A DNA stretch of 64,000 bases from Saprospiraceae bacterium (GTDB lineage: Bacteria > Bacteroidota > Bacteroidia > Chitinophagales > Saprospiraceae). This document shows, in pieces, positions 50,900-61,451 of this stretch. Under the pieces are notes generated by a model, which had not been told where the DNA came from, did not search any database, and saw only the letters and a list, made by a program, of their open reading frames with translations. The DNA lies in contig JADKAA010000029.1 in NCBI GenBank assembly GCA_016715465.1, forward strand, positions 1,798,001 to 1,862,000. The letters are read 5' to 3'. The number at the start of each line of letters is the position of its first letter. Positions within the stretch are counted from its first letter, which is position 1. The position numbers were made by a program, and so were the translations under genes.

Positions 50900-52435
50900 A
50901 TGCCGAAACAGCAGACAGATCAACTCATTGTCCTCATTCAAAGCCTCACCAAAGCTGAGAAAAGAAATTTCAGGCTGTTTGCCAACCGTCAAAACAGCTC
51001 GGAAGAAAAACTCTTTGTGCAATTATTCGACTATGTGGAAAAGAGCCGGGTCTTTCATGAAGAAGACCTGCTCAAAAAATACCCTCAGATCAAAAAATCC
51101 CAACTGTCAAATATTAAAGCAAATCTTTACCGCCAACTGCTCAGTAGCCTCCGGTTACTCCATAAACAGGGTTATGAAGACTTTGCAGTGAGGGAAATGC
51201 TGGACAGTGCCCGCATCCTGCATTCAAAAGGCATGTACTCCGCAGCCCTGGACATGCTGGAAAAAGCAAAAAAAACGGCAAATCAACTAAACGATGCACC
51301 ACTGGCCTACGCTGCGCTCGATTTTGAACGTAAAATCGAAAACCAGCACATCACCGGCAGCATGGCAGATAAGGCGCTGTCAATTAAAGAACAAAGTGAC
51401 ACCCTGGTATCCGCCATCCGCAACAGCAATGACCTCGCTAACCTGTCACTTCTGCTTTATGGGCTATATCTCAAATATGGATATGTAAAAGATGACCGCG
51501 ATTACGAATATATATCGACCTATTTCAATGCCCACCTTCCCAAAATCAGCGTAAGGGATCTCAATTTTTATGAAAAGTTATACTACTTTCAGTCTCTCGT
51601 GTGGTATTATCACATGGTCCAGGATTTTGCTAATTATTATAAATTTTCACAAAAATGGGTGGAAACATTTGAGTCTGAGCCCGTCATGATTGAGAAAGAT
51701 ACAGCCCTTTATATCAAGGGACTCCATAATGCCCTCAATGCATTGTACATGGCAGGTAAGCGTGAAAAATTTGCCATATGCTTTCAGAAATTTGAAATTA
51801 TTGGCGATAGCCATTCACCGTTTTTCAGCACCAACGATCACTCTGTATATCAGCTGGTTCACCACATTCACCTGCTCAATTCCATTTTTCTCACCGGTGA
51901 ATATGACAAAGGCGTGAAACAACTTCAGCCACTTGAACTGGCACTGAAAAAGAATGTCCACAACTGGGATAACAACAAGATTATGGTTTTTTATTACAAA
52001 ATCGCCTGCGTGTATTTTGGTGCCGACGAATATGGAAAATCGCTTACCTACCTCAACCTGATCATCAATGGCCCATCTTCAGACCTGAGGCTGGACATCC
52101 AGTGTTTTGCCCGCTTTCTGAGCCTCATCGCCCACTACGAATTGGGCAATGAAGTACTGGTAAGTTATCAGATTAAATCGGTGTACCGTTTTCTTTCCAA
52201 CATGGAAGATTTGCAGGGCGTACAAAAAGAAATACTGGCCTTCCTCAGAAAGACCCCCAGGATTTATCCATCCGAGGTGAAAACAGCCTTCCGGTCATTG
52301 CGCAGCCGGCTGCTCCAATACAAGGATCACCCTTACGAAAAAAGGCCCTTTCTGTACCTCGACATCATCGCATGGCTGGACTCCAAAATCAATGGCAGTC
52401 GCATCCAAACTGAAATAAGGGAAAAAATCAAGTAG
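50900..52435 (+). CDS. Helical-repeat protein, function unknown
   Basis: Starting at MPKQQTDQL gives 511 aa; the longer frame from 50834 adds a Trp-rich tail unlike a protein start. It is almost wholly helical, with TPR-like stretches (MYSAALDMLEKAKKTANQL, ALYIKGLHNALNALYMAG, ALKKNVHNWDN, GKSLTYLNLII) and a conserved-looking basic N-terminal segment SLTKAEKRNFRLFA. There is no leader or catalytic motif, so a cytoplasmic scaffold is likely. I have no named family. It is convergent with the next gene, 11 bp apart. Confidence 0.7.
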   Translation: MPKQQTDQLIVLIQSLTKAEKRNFRLFANRQNSSEEKLFVQLFDYVEKSRVFHEEDLLKKYPQIKKSQLSNIKANLYRQLLSSLRLLHKQGYEDFAVREMLDSARILHSKGMYSAALDMLEKAKKTANQLNDAPLAYAALDFERKIENQHITGSMADKALSIKEQSDTLVSAIRNSNDLANLSLLLYGLYLKYGYVKDDRDYEYISTYFNAHLPKISVRDLNFYEKLYYFQSLVWYYHMVQDFANYYKFSQKWVETFESEPVMIEKDTALYIKGLHNALNALYMAGKREKFAICFQKFEIIGDSHSPFFSTNDHSVYQLVHHIHLLNSIFLTGEYDKGVKQLQPLELALKKNVHNWDNNKIMVFYYKIACVYFGADEYGKSLTYLNLIINGPSSDLRLDIQCFARFLSLIAHYELGNEVLVSYQIKSVYRFLSNMEDLQGVQKEILAFLRKTPRIYPSEVKTAFRSLRSRLLQYKDHPYEKRPFLYLDIIAWLDSKINGSRIQTEIREKIK

Positions 52436-52446
52436 TCCTTTAAGGC

Positions 52447-53517
52447 TTAGCTGCCTTTTATTTTAAACCGGATAAAGCCACACTGTTTTGGATAGTCGGA
52501 ATCCTCAAACCAAAATTCTTTTGCCTTTCTAATGGCCAAAGAGACCAGACTGTTTTGATTTAAGGTAGATTTGGAAGCATCAAACTCTGCATAATCTACC
52601 CGGCCCTCTGCGTTAACGCAGATTTCCACTGTGACTACCCCATCCTTTTCAGCCAGTATCAATATGCTTGGCCTTTCAAGGACACCGCGTTTTCCAAGCC
52701 CCTGTCCGAAAATTTCGAGGGTAAGTTCTTCATCGATGACGATGGCATTGACTGAATTGTCTTCTTCGGGGATCAAAAGATCGGGACCGGATTCAGAATT
52801 TGCCGGATTTTCATTGGTGTTTGCCGGTGTGGCAGCGGCAGTAGTATCCAGCTGTGTTCCTTCGGACACCACTTCTGTATCCCTGATGACCGATGTATCC
52901 CCTGGCTCTGCATTTTGATCGGCGTGGTTGTCCGGATGATCGGCGTCATTGTCCACATGGGTGTCATTGCCTGCCGGAGGGTTGGTAGGTATTTCATTTT
53001 TTACCCCGCAATTTTTCCTGGCATTGATGGCGCCTTTGGTAGATCCGAGTCGCGCTGCCGCCTGCCAATCTTCACAGGCGCTGATTTTTTGGTTTCTGCG
53101 CTCATAGATCTCTGCCCTGATTTCAAAAAGCCTGGCCTCCTTTTCTCCCAACGCTATGCCAGCGGTTACAGAATTAAAGGCAGCTTCATCGGCCCCCATC
53201 GCAAAATCAGATTTACCCAGAATGGAGGCAGCTTTACCCGTAATGCCATTCACATTGAGGTATTCCAGTACGTCGCCCTTGGCTCCCTTGTATGCCGCCA
53301 GTCTGTACTTGGTCTCTGCCCTCAGCAATAAGGCATTTTTATAATTTGAATTTTCTTTTATGATTTCATTGAGCTCCTTAATGGCATCTTCAAACCTCTC
53401 GGTGTTGATCAGGTATTCCGCCTTCACCAGCCTGAAGCCAATTTCTTCATCCAACACCTGGCTATTCATCAGCTGAAAACCCAATAAGAGAATTCCTAAG
53501 CTTGTTATCCGTTTCAT
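52447..53517 (-). CDS. Periplasmic TPR protein with TonB-like C-terminal domain
   Basis: The 356-aa product has a signal peptide (MKRITSLGILLLGFQLMNS), two to three TPR motifs (about 25-165: FEDAIKELNEIIKENSNYKNALLLRAE, ACEDWQAAARLGS), an Asp/Asn/Thr-rich linker (about 170-245) and a C-terminal TonB-C-like domain (about 265-356: GVVTVEICVNAEGRVDYAEFD, SLVSLAIRKAKEFWF, CGFIRFKIKGS). Such proteins may couple envelope energy or gliding machinery. It is immediately downstream of the giant SdrD-like gene with a 67-bp gap, so the two are likely co-transcribed and may work together at the surface. Confidence 0.78.
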   Translation of the reverse strand: MKRITSLGILLLGFQLMNSQVLDEEIGFRLVKAEYLINTERFEDAIKELNEIIKENSNYKNALLLRAETKYRLAAYKGAKGDVLEYLNVNGITGKAASILGKSDFAMGADEAAFNSVTAGIALGEKEARLFEIRAEIYERRNQKISACEDWQAAARLGSTKGAINARKNCGVKNEIPTNPPAGNDTHVDNDADHPDNHADQNAEPGDTSVIRDTEVVSEGTQLDTTAAATPANTNENPANSESGPDLLIPEEDNSVNAIVIDEELTLEIFGQGLGKRGVLERPSILILAEKDGVVTVEICVNAEGRVDYAEFDASKSTLNQNSLVSLAIRKAKEFWFEDSDYPKQCGFIRFKIKGS

Positions 53518-53584
53518 TCTTATATTTTATTATGTTATTAACGTTATTGTGTTGAAGTCCATTGTTAATAATTATTTAAAAGCA

Positions 53585-56500
53585 TCAATCGGCTTTGAAA
53601 AACCTCACCCTGCGCATTTGCTTACCCGACTCAAACTGTAAATAATAGATACCAGCTTGTAAATTTCTGACAGGGTACCTTACCACAGAAGCATCGGCTT
53701 TCCACTCATCCAGTTTTTTGCCATTGGCATCAAACAGCATTAAGATGGCACCTTCAAAAGGCACACGAATGCTGATCTCATGGATGGCAGGATTTGGAGA
53801 AACAGGATAAATATCCGCTTCATGGTCATTGATGGCCGCTACTATGTCTATTCTTCCTGCTGATTCAGGTGCCTCGTTTTGTATGAATACCCCTGCATCC
53901 AGGTCAAAATACTTTGCACCATGGGATAACGAAATTAAGGGTGTTATGCCATCTGCATCGGCGTCGCTGTCTAAATCCTCATCCCCCTGATGCGCAATGG
54001 TAAATATGTATGGGGCTTGTATGGTAAACTGCGAATAATATAGACCCTGTGCAAGATCATTAAATAAATATAAACCCTCCGCATCGGTAATTCCGGATGC
54101 AACCTGGACGCCGTTGGAGCGGTACAGGACGACATTTATACCCTGCAGTCCACTTTCACCGGCATCCTGGATGCCGTTTTTATTTTCATCGATCCATACC
54201 CTGTTTCCAATACAGCCCGGCAAATAAATTCCGGCATCCAGATCGGTAATAATTTGTCCCGGTAATACGGTAAATACTGGCGTATCTCCATTGGCATCGA
54301 TGTCGGAATCGGTTTGGTTTCCTCCGATAAAAGACCTGGTGGCCTGATAACCTTCCGGGATTAATACTTCAATGCTGTATCTGCCTGGCCTTACCTGATC
54401 AAACACATATTTACCCGAAACACCACTGGACTGTTCCTGAAAACTAGCCGTTGAAGCCACCCAATTGCCGCTTTCGTCATACAAATTGATCTGCGTAGTA
54501 TCAATCCCCGGTTCTCCCACATCCTGAATGCCGTTGGCATTAAAATCTATCCAGATAAAATCTCCCACTGAACCATTTCGCACAAATCCTGCATCCAGGT
54601 CTGTCACCACTGCCGGGGCAACATAGGTCGCCAATGCGACCGTACCATCTTCATCAATGTCACTGTCTTTATCGATACTTCCTGCATTTTGTTTACCTGC
54701 ACTATATCCAGCCGGGATATCAAAATGAAGGATATAACTTCCACCCGGTACGTTGTCAATGCTGTAAAATCCATCCGCCGAGCTCTGCACTTCTTTTATC
54801 CGTTTTCCATCTTGCCTGATCAACGATATATTTACCCCTTCCAAACCGGCTTCCAATGGATCCTGGATGCCATCGTCATTGGCGTCATCCCACACATAAT
54901 CTCCCAAAACAAGTTCGCCGGTAATGCCCAAATCCACATGCGTGGTGTCCTGCGCTATACTTAAATAAAATAAAGGCGTGGCATCTTCCACTTCTTTATC
55001 ATTGAAATCTGAGTCCACTGTCTTGTCCTGACCTTCGAGGTAATAGGTAAAGGTCTTGCCCGATGAAAGGTTTGCTTGTATATAGTAATAACCTTCCGTA
55101 AGTGCCCCAAAAGTGTATTTACCAAGGGTGTCCGTTTGAATGCGGGCAAGCTCTGTTCCACTTTGCGCATACAAAATCAACTCGACACCTTTCTCCGGCA
55201 ATTCCGCCACATCTCTAAGACCGTCGATCTCCTGTTCCTGCCATACCTGTCCACTTACCGATGAAATGGCCGGCGTCCTGAAGATTAAACCAAAATCCAG
55301 TGCATCAATGACTTCATTCCTGGTAAGTTGGAAATAATCAGAATAGGCAAACACATTGCCCACCAGCTCTACATCAGAATCTATGTCTTCCATGGCACCC
55401 ATTCCGGCATCTTTATCGGTAAAAATATAAAACAAGGGCCTCCTTACTTTTATCCGGTACTTTCCTGCGGGAATCTTATCCAGGTTAAAACTTCCCGATA
55501 AACCGCCAATGGTGGTTGTGCTGGCCACTGCTACAACCGCATCATTCACATCCAGCAGATGAATGAGTATGTCGTCCAGACCTCCACCTTCTTCATTAAA
55601 GCCATTTTCATTGATGTCCACAAAACTTCCTCCTTCAATGGATCCAAAACCCCGATAGCCGGCATTGATGCCATCGATGCGATCGCATTTGTTCACAAAA
55701 ACAGAATCGGTTCTGCCTGATTCACCTACGTCACTATCTGTAAGGGTATCATTTGCAGCGGCCCATCGCATGGTCGTAACCAGGGCCGTATCATTCTGTT
55801 CAAAGTATAACTCATACCAGCCGCTTACAATTTGGTCAAAGCGATAATATCCTTCACTATTGCTATAAACGGTATCGACTTCTGCACCTCCTCCAATGAG
55901 TCTTACTGGCAAACCAGATATGGCGGCTTCACCCACATCTCTTTTTCCATCGCCGTTGACATCCTCCCATACCCAACCGGATATTGAGCCCCTTTCGTCA
56001 TACAAACCACAATCCACACCTCCTTCAAGCATTCCATCCACCAGGGTAATCAGACGTGTGCTGCCGCGTCCATAGGTATGATCAACATCTGAGTAAATAA
56101 AAAACATATCCGCCTGGACAAAAGAAAAATGCATCAAAGAATCAAAGACTACATGATAATCTCCAGGGGCGACCGGATAAAAGGTATAATTTCCCTTTTC
56201 ATCACTCAGGGTATTTGCAACCAACTGCTGCTGGCTGTTGAATAAATACACGCCTGTATTCGCAATTGGTTTGTCCAGCCCTGACTTTAAACTGTCTTTG
56301 TTTACATCCTGCCATACGGTGCCATTGATGCCGCCTCCTTTCAGCGCATAACCCGCATCTATTTCATTGTAGTCCAGATTGGGCAATACTTCTATCAAAT
56401 CCGTATATCCGTCACTATTGACATCAGAACCCAATAATGGGTCAACATCTTTCAGCGTAAATTCAAAATTGGGATTTATCTGAAAGCCAAGCTTGTACTT

Positions 56501-59500
56501 GCCCCGCACTACTTTATCAAAGCGATATTTGCCGGGTGCTGCATTTTGGGTGGTCATGGCCGCCACGACTGAACCTGCTTCATCAAACAATACCACATTC
56601 ACATCGGGTATGCCTGGCTCACCTGGCTGGTATAAACCATCCTTTTTAAAATCAAACCAGACAAAGCCGCCCACATCGGATCGACGGGTAACCCCGGCGT
56701 GAACATTGTTAATGTCTATGGCTGGCAATAATGTTATCGCCGGCGTTACGGCAATATCAATTAGTCCTATGGCGTCGCTGTCAAAAGCATCACTGCCCAC
56801 ATTGTCGTAAGTAAACTGAAGACTGTCCGCAATATAAAATCGGACATAATAATCCCCGGGAGACAAACCCTCAAAACAATAATCACCATTGGACAAGGTG
56901 GTACTTTCCCTCAAAAGGTTAAAGTCCCAATCCAGCAATTCCACTTTTTCATTCGCTAAACCGGCTTCTGCAAGATCCAGACTGCCACTTGCATTTTGGT
57001 CATCAAAAACTTTACCACACAATTTGGCCTGTGGCCGGTACACAAGACCCAGGTCAATGTCGTTATAAAATTGACCCGAAACCACCGTGAAAACAGGAGT
57101 GAAGAATGGAGTAATGGATCCATCTAAAATTACCGAACCCGCACCGCTGAGGGTAGGAAAATATCCCCTCACCGGAACTACTTCAATATAATAGGATCCT
57201 GGAATCAGGTTGCAGAACTGGTATGCCCCGCTGGTTTCGGTTACATATATTTCCACAAGTTGTTGATCCGATGTGTACAGCATCAGTAAAACATCGACCA
57301 GACCATGGTCGTCCGTATTCTGCAAACCATTGCCATCTTCGTCTAGCCATACATAATCTCCGATACAGGCAGTCCGGTAAAATCCTGCATCTATATCTTT
57401 GTCTTCTGTCTTTCCTGTAAAATCGATCAGATCCGTTCTGCCGGAAGCATTAATATCACTGTCTGTGTCCGGTACCGTTGCGTACTTTGGTGCTGCCCTA
57501 AAATCATTTCCAGGCTCAAACTGCAAAGAATAAGGTCTGGATGCCAGAGATGTAAATGCATATTTGCCAAATGGATCTGTATGGGTCGTAGCTACAAGGT
57601 TGTTGTTTTCATCATACAACGAGACGCTTATATCTGCCAATCCCGCTTCATTGGCATCCTGGATGCCGTCGGCATTGCTGTCTTCCCAAACAAAATCGCC
57701 TAAGCTGAGTTCCAAAATAATGCCTCCATCAATGTCTTTGCGGTCTTCACCCAAAGGCATAACAATCAGTGCCGTACCGCCGTCATCCTGAAGGTCGCTA
57801 TCGCTCGAGCCAGACCCTGTTTGGTACCTGGTCACCATGTGTTTTTCCGGCAGTGTAACCCGGATGGCATACGTTCCTTTTATAAGTTTTTCAAATGCAT
57901 AATAGCCGTCAGTGTCGCTTACGGTTTGGGCCACCGGATTGCCGGATTCATCAAACAATTCGATTGACACTCCTCCTACGCCTGCTTCACTGACATCCTG
58001 TTGTCCATCATAATCGGCATCATACCAAATAAAGTCTCCAAGGAATGACCTCCTGGTGAGGCCGGCTGAAATATTTTTTAGCGTGTCACTGTTGTCAAGC
58101 TGAATGAGATCTGTACTTCCCACATCAATCCTGTCAAGGACATCTGAATCTGTTTCGTCACTGCCAATGTTGGCATCGGTATATTGCAGACTATCTTCTA
58201 TGGAGAAAATGATAAAATATTTTCCCCTGGGCAGTTCGTCAAACAAATATTTACCAGAGGCATCACTGATTTGCGTACTCAATACCTGCAGATTTTCATC
58301 CGTCAAGGCTACGGGCACATCAGGTACACCCTTTTCCCCAGCATCCATCTGGCCATTGTGATTGTCATCCCGCCAAACCATGCCCCCAATTACGGCGTTA
58401 ACCTCATAATATCCTAAATCTGTATCTAATTCGTTTTGGCCGGAAATAAGGTTGACCGCATTGGTCACATATTCACTCCCGGACTGGATGAGGTCAGATC
58501 CTTTTGGGTCTGAAGATGGCAAAGTGGGTTGCGTATTTGGGGGCAAAATAACGCGTATGGAATAATTTCCCGGAGTGAGATTTGAAAAAGTATATTTGCC
58601 CTGATTGTCCGTAAGTACAGAATCTACGACGAGGCCATTGCCATTCCTTATGAAGAGTTTTATACCCGGAGTGCCAGGCTCATCTGCAGCCTGCCGGCCA
58701 TTGGCATCGAGGTCATTCCACACAAAATCACCAATGCTTGCATATCGGAAAAAACCGGCATCGATATGAATGTCCGCGGATTTGTTTTCAAAGTTGATCA
58801 GCGGTGTTTTGTTTCCGGGACCTGCATCGCTGTCCGCCGTAGCCAGTCCGGTTCTGAAACTGGTCATGTGAAAGACTGCCCCTACGTCAAAAAACAACGC
58901 GTATTTCGCTGCGGGCACATTGTCAAAAGCGTATTGGCCATTGGTAGAAGTAGTAGTCTTTGCCACTTCATTTCCACTCTCATTGAAGAGGGTAACCGGG
59001 ACGGCAGCCATGCCAGGTTCCCCGGCATCCTGTTGACCATTGTAGTTCTTATCTTCCCATACAAAGTCTCCAATCTTAAGCTTTTTTACCAGGCCAAAAT
59101 CAAGGTCGGTAAGATTGCTGCCAAATGGAAGATAAAACGGGGCCGTTTCGTTGAGACCAGCTTTGAAATTACTGTTCAGTGCCTCATTGGTGATATTGGA
59201 AAGGGTGACCAGATAGGTAGAAGGTAGCTTTACTGAAATGAGGTATGTGCCTTCTGTGAGACCGGTAAACTGATAAAATCCATTGGTATTGGTGGTAGCC
59301 GTTTTGATCAATTGATGATTTTCATCCCTGAGTTCAACTGCAATGTCTTTTAAGCCGGGCTCACCCATATCCTGCAAACCATTGTAATTGATGTCATTCC
59401 ACACAAAATTTCCCACTGTAGAAGGCGTGCAGTCTTTGATGCGAATATCCCGGCAACATTGGTCGATCATTTTCCCCTCATAATCAACGATATCTACGCA

Positions 59501-60307
59501 AAGTGGATAAATGCCTGGCCGTGCATAGGATATCTTAAAATCAATGACGTTGTGCTTTTCTGATTTTGAGGTCATTTCAAAGCCGGGTGGGATTTGCCAA
59601 TAATATCCCCCGGCTGCCATCATGGCATCTACATACACAGGAAAACAATCGGTAAGGCAAAAAGTAGCCAGTGGTTCATAGGTCACTTCTACCTGTATAA
59701 AGTCGACAAACACAGTGACCGGTTTGCTGGAGAAATTGAGTAACTGCAGTTCCAGACCAAAGGTTGGATCGTTCAGCTGCTCCGATGTCCAGCTTACGCC
59801 CCAGTCATAGTAATCAAAACCATAACTCCACTTGCGGTCCGTACTGCCCTTGCCCCAAATATTGATTGTGCTGTATGCTTTTCCGGCCTGGTTGTCAGAT
59901 TTTGTATTGGGAGCAATCAGCCTGACTGTTGTCTCCCGCAGATTGCCCTCTCCTTCCCGCCTGCCCTCAAAAATTACCTTGATGCCCTTGACCAACGCTC
60001 CCTCTGGCAATTTGAGTCCCAAATCAGAAAACGTAAGGATACCCGAATAATTTTGGGATAAAAGTTTGGCAGAAGTATAAAGGCTGTCTTGTTTGACCGC
60101 CCCGGACATACCTGTCCACTCCGTCTGACCGGTACTATTTATCTGCGAAATTTTCCTTGGAGAAACAATCACTTTTTGCGATACGGGCTCTTCAGCGACC
60201 CTTACAATGCAGGACTGCTGAGACCACACATCGGGAACCATAGCCATGCATAACGCGATAGCGAAATACCTGGCAACCAGGTAGTAGTTTTCTTTTAAAA
60301 GACCCAT
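53585..60307 (-). CDS. Giant SdrD-like repeat surface protein with T9SS sorting domain
   Basis: The 2240-aa product has a signal peptide (hydrophobic about 9-30, ending WSQ) and an N-terminal beta-sandwich (about 30-290). Sixteen SdrD B-like domains of about 115-125 residues follow, each opening GDFVWxDxNxNGxQDxGEPG and carrying GxYxFxxLxxGxYxI and a DSDxxxxG calcium-type loop. The end is a type A T9SS sorting domain (SPNPAIHEISIRV, GIYYLQFESG, MRRVRFFKAD). Calcium-stiffened stacks of this domain make long rods in adhesins, so cell-surface adhesion or matrix is likely. Domains 8 to 13 differ more from consensus (CGKVFDDQN, GGFVWFDFK). It is the largest gene in the window and shows no frameshift. 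Confidence 0.92.
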   Translation of the reverse strand: MGLLKENYYLVARYFAIALCMAMVPDVWSQQSCIVRVAEEPVSQKVIVSPRKISQINSTGQTEWTGMSGAVKQDSLYTSAKLLSQNYSGILTFSDLGLKLPEGALVKGIKVIFEGRREGEGNLRETTVRLIAPNTKSDNQAGKAYSTINIWGKGSTDRKWSYGFDYYDWGVSWTSEQLNDPTFGLELQLLNFSSKPVTVFVDFIQVEVTYEPLATFCLTDCFPVYVDAMMAAGGYYWQIPPGFEMTSKSEKHNVIDFKISYARPGIYPLCVDIVDYEGKMIDQCCRDIRIKDCTPSTVGNFVWNDINYNGLQDMGEPGLKDIAVELRDENHQLIKTATTNTNGFYQFTGLTEGTYLISVKLPSTYLVTLSNITNEALNSNFKAGLNETAPFYLPFGSNLTDLDFGLVKKLKIGDFVWEDKNYNGQQDAGEPGMAAVPVTLFNESGNEVAKTTTSTNGQYAFDNVPAAKYALFFDVGAVFHMTSFRTGLATADSDAGPGNKTPLINFENKSADIHIDAGFFRYASIGDFVWNDLDANGRQAADEPGTPGIKLFIRNGNGLVVDSVLTDNQGKYTFSNLTPGNYSIRVILPPNTQPTLPSSDPKGSDLIQSGSEYVTNAVNLISGQNELDTDLGYYEVNAVIGGMVWRDDNHNGQMDAGEKGVPDVPVALTDENLQVLSTQISDASGKYLFDELPRGKYFIIFSIEDSLQYTDANIGSDETDSDVLDRIDVGSTDLIQLDNSDTLKNISAGLTRRSFLGDFIWYDADYDGQQDVSEAGVGGVSIELFDESGNPVAQTVSDTDGYYAFEKLIKGTYAIRVTLPEKHMVTRYQTGSGSSDSDLQDDGGTALIVMPLGEDRKDIDGGIILELSLGDFVWEDSNADGIQDANEAGLADISVSLYDENNNLVATTHTDPFGKYAFTSLASRPYSLQFEPGNDFRAAPKYATVPDTDSDINASGRTDLIDFTGKTEDKDIDAGFYRTACIGDYVWLDEDGNGLQNTDDHGLVDVLLMLYTSDQQLVEIYVTETSGAYQFCNLIPGSYYIEVVPVRGYFPTLSGAGSVILDGSITPFFTPVFTVVSGQFYNDIDLGLVYRPQAKLCGKVFDDQNASGSLDLAEAGLANEKVELLDWDFNLLRESTTLSNGDYCFEGLSPGDYYVRFYIADSLQFTYDNVGSDAFDSDAIGLIDIAVTPAITLLPAIDINNVHAGVTRRSDVGGFVWFDFKKDGLYQPGEPGIPDVNVVLFDEAGSVVAAMTTQNAAPGKYRFDKVVRGKYKLGFQINPNFEFTLKDVDPLLGSDVNSDGYTDLIEVLPNLDYNEIDAGYALKGGGINGTVWQDVNKDSLKSGLDKPIANTGVYLFNSQQQLVANTLSDEKGNYTFYPVAPGDYHVVFDSLMHFSFVQADMFFIYSDVDHTYGRGSTRLITLVDGMLEGGVDCGLYDERGSISGWVWEDVNGDGKRDVGEAAISGLPVRLIGGGAEVDTVYSNSEGYYRFDQIVSGWYELYFEQNDTALVTTMRWAAANDTLTDSDVGESGRTDSVFVNKCDRIDGINAGYRGFGSIEGGSFVDINENGFNEEGGGLDDILIHLLDVNDAVVAVASTTTIGGLSGSFNLDKIPAGKYRIKVRRPLFYIFTDKDAGMGAMEDIDSDVELVGNVFAYSDYFQLTRNEVIDALDFGLIFRTPAISSVSGQVWQEQEIDGLRDVAELPEKGVELILYAQSGTELARIQTDTLGKYTFGALTEGYYYIQANLSSGKTFTYYLEGQDKTVDSDFNDKEVEDATPLFYLSIAQDTTHVDLGITGELVLGDYVWDDANDDGIQDPLEAGLEGVNISLIRQDGKRIKEVQSSADGFYSIDNVPGGSYILHFDIPAGYSAGKQNAGSIDKDSDIDEDGTVALATYVAPAVVTDLDAGFVRNGSVGDFIWIDFNANGIQDVGEPGIDTTQINLYDESGNWVASTASFQEQSSGVSGKYVFDQVRPGRYSIEVLIPEGYQATRSFIGGNQTDSDIDANGDTPVFTVLPGQIITDLDAGIYLPGCIGNRVWIDENKNGIQDAGESGLQGINVVLYRSNGVQVASGITDAEGLYLFNDLAQGLYYSQFTIQAPYIFTIAHQGDEDLDSDADADGITPLISLSHGAKYFDLDAGVFIQNEAPESAGRIDIVAAINDHEADIYPVSPNPAIHEISIRVPFEGAILMLFDANGKKLDEWKADASVVRYPVRNLQAGIYYLQFESGKQMRRVRFFKAD

Positions 60308-60545
60308 TATGTGCGTATTAATAAAATATTAATATTTATATTAATCGGTAATCAGGACATTATGACACAAATATACATATTTTTTTTATTTATATAATAT
60401 TTTTTTGCGTTTTGGCGCAGGATGTGTCCGGAATCGGCAAAATGGGGTGCTGAAATGAAAAAAAATGACATTAATATTCAAGTTTTTGACTTTACGCTGT
60501 AGTTGACCTTATCTTTGTACTTACTCAATCAAATTTTACATTTTT
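60308..60545. other. Divergent AT-rich interval
   Basis: No gene. The half next to the SdrD-like gene is strongly AT-rich with T-runs at 60377-60417; the other half carries the peroxiredoxin promoter. Confidence 0.5.
60485..60517 (+). promoter_or_regulatory. Bacteroidota-type promoter for the peroxiredoxin-clpS unit
   Basis: TTTG (60485-60488), 21 bp, TATCTTTG (60510-60517), a full match to TTTG-N19-21-TAnnTTTG, 28 bp before the ATG. Confidence 0.7.
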
Positions 60546-61016
60546 ATGGCACTAAAGATTGGCGACCAGGCTCCTGACTTCAAACTGGTAAATACCGAAA
60601 GAAAAGAAATCACCCTCTCCACATACAGGGGTAAAAATGTATTGATCCTGTTTTTCCCATTTGCCTTTACCCGGGTCTGTACAGCCGAAATGTGCAGCCT
60701 GAGGGATAATAAAAAAGTGTACGATGACCTGGATGCAGTGATTCTTTCAATCTCTGTGGATTCACCACACGCACTGGCTAAGTATAAAGAAACGGAAGCG
60801 TATAATTTTGAATTTCTCAGCGATTTCAATAAAGAAGTATCATACACCTATGATGTCTTATACCGCCAGTTTCACCTTGGACTGCAGGGAGTATCAAAGC
60901 GCGCAGCTTTTGTGGTGGACAAAGGTGGAAAAATTAGATACACAGAAATTTTGGAAAATGCAGGTGAGCTGCCTAACTTTGCTGCCATTAATGAATTACT
61001 TCAATCCTTAACTTAA
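60546..61016 (+). CDS. AhpC/TSA-family peroxiredoxin
   Basis: The 156-aa protein reduces peroxides with a cysteine. The active site is P38-FAF-T42-RV-C45 (FPFAFTRVCTAEMC), with C45 the peroxidatic cysteine, a second Cys at C50 and a conserved Arg further on. C50 lies five residues after C45, as in Bcp/AhpE-like single-subunit peroxiredoxins in which the resolving Cys is near. Length and fold (GDQAPDFKLVN start) are normal. It is followed after 3 bp by clpS in the same transcript. Confidence 0.9.
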   Translation: MALKIGDQAPDFKLVNTERKEITLSTYRGKNVLILFFPFAFTRVCTAEMCSLRDNKKVYDDLDAVILSISVDSPHALAKYKETEAYNFEFLSDFNKEVSYTYDVLYRQFHLGLQGVSKRAAFVVDKGGKIRYTEILENAGELPNFAAINELLQSLT

Positions 61017-61019
61017 AAA

Positions 61020-61331
61020 ATGCATCCAGGCTTCAGTCATCAGAACGAAGAATCAGAAGAGCTGCTGGTATTGGACCTTACCAGTGAGGGAAAGGTATCC
61101 TACCTTATCATTTATAATGATGACCACAATACTTTTGACTGGGTGATCCAATGCCTCGTAGAAGTATGCAAACATACGCAGGAACAAGCCGAACAATTGT
61201 CTCTTCTTATTCATTTTAAGGGAAAGGCTACCGTAAAAACAGGTGCATTTGAAACCCTGAAACCTATGAAGGATGCGCTCATTGACCGCGGTCTTTCTGC
61301 TGTCATCGAAACGGAAGTGGAAAGTAACTGA
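61020..61331 (+). CDS. clpS: ClpS adaptor of the N-degron pathway
   Basis: The 103-aa protein binds ClpA and delivers proteins with bulky hydrophobic N-termini to ClpAP. The core reads SYLIIYNDDHNTFDWVIQCLVEVCKH, including the YNDD(H)xT segment that caps the N-degron pocket, and then IHFKGKATVKTG, the His and Lys-Gly contact region for ClpA. Length is normal. Its partner in the pathway, aat, starts about 120 bp downstream. Confidence 0.93.
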   Translation: MHPGFSHQNEESEELLVLDLTSEGKVSYLIIYNDDHNTFDWVIQCLVEVCKHTQEQAEQLSLLIHFKGKATVKTGAFETLKPMKDALIDRGLSAVIETEVESN

Positions 61332-61451
61332 CGGTATTGCACTTGCGGTAAACCCGGTTTCTGTTTGCCCGACTAAGTAGTTTAACATTGGTGAATTATA
61401 CACCATATGAAATATTTTTAGACTGCATCCTATACCCTAAAAACGATTTTT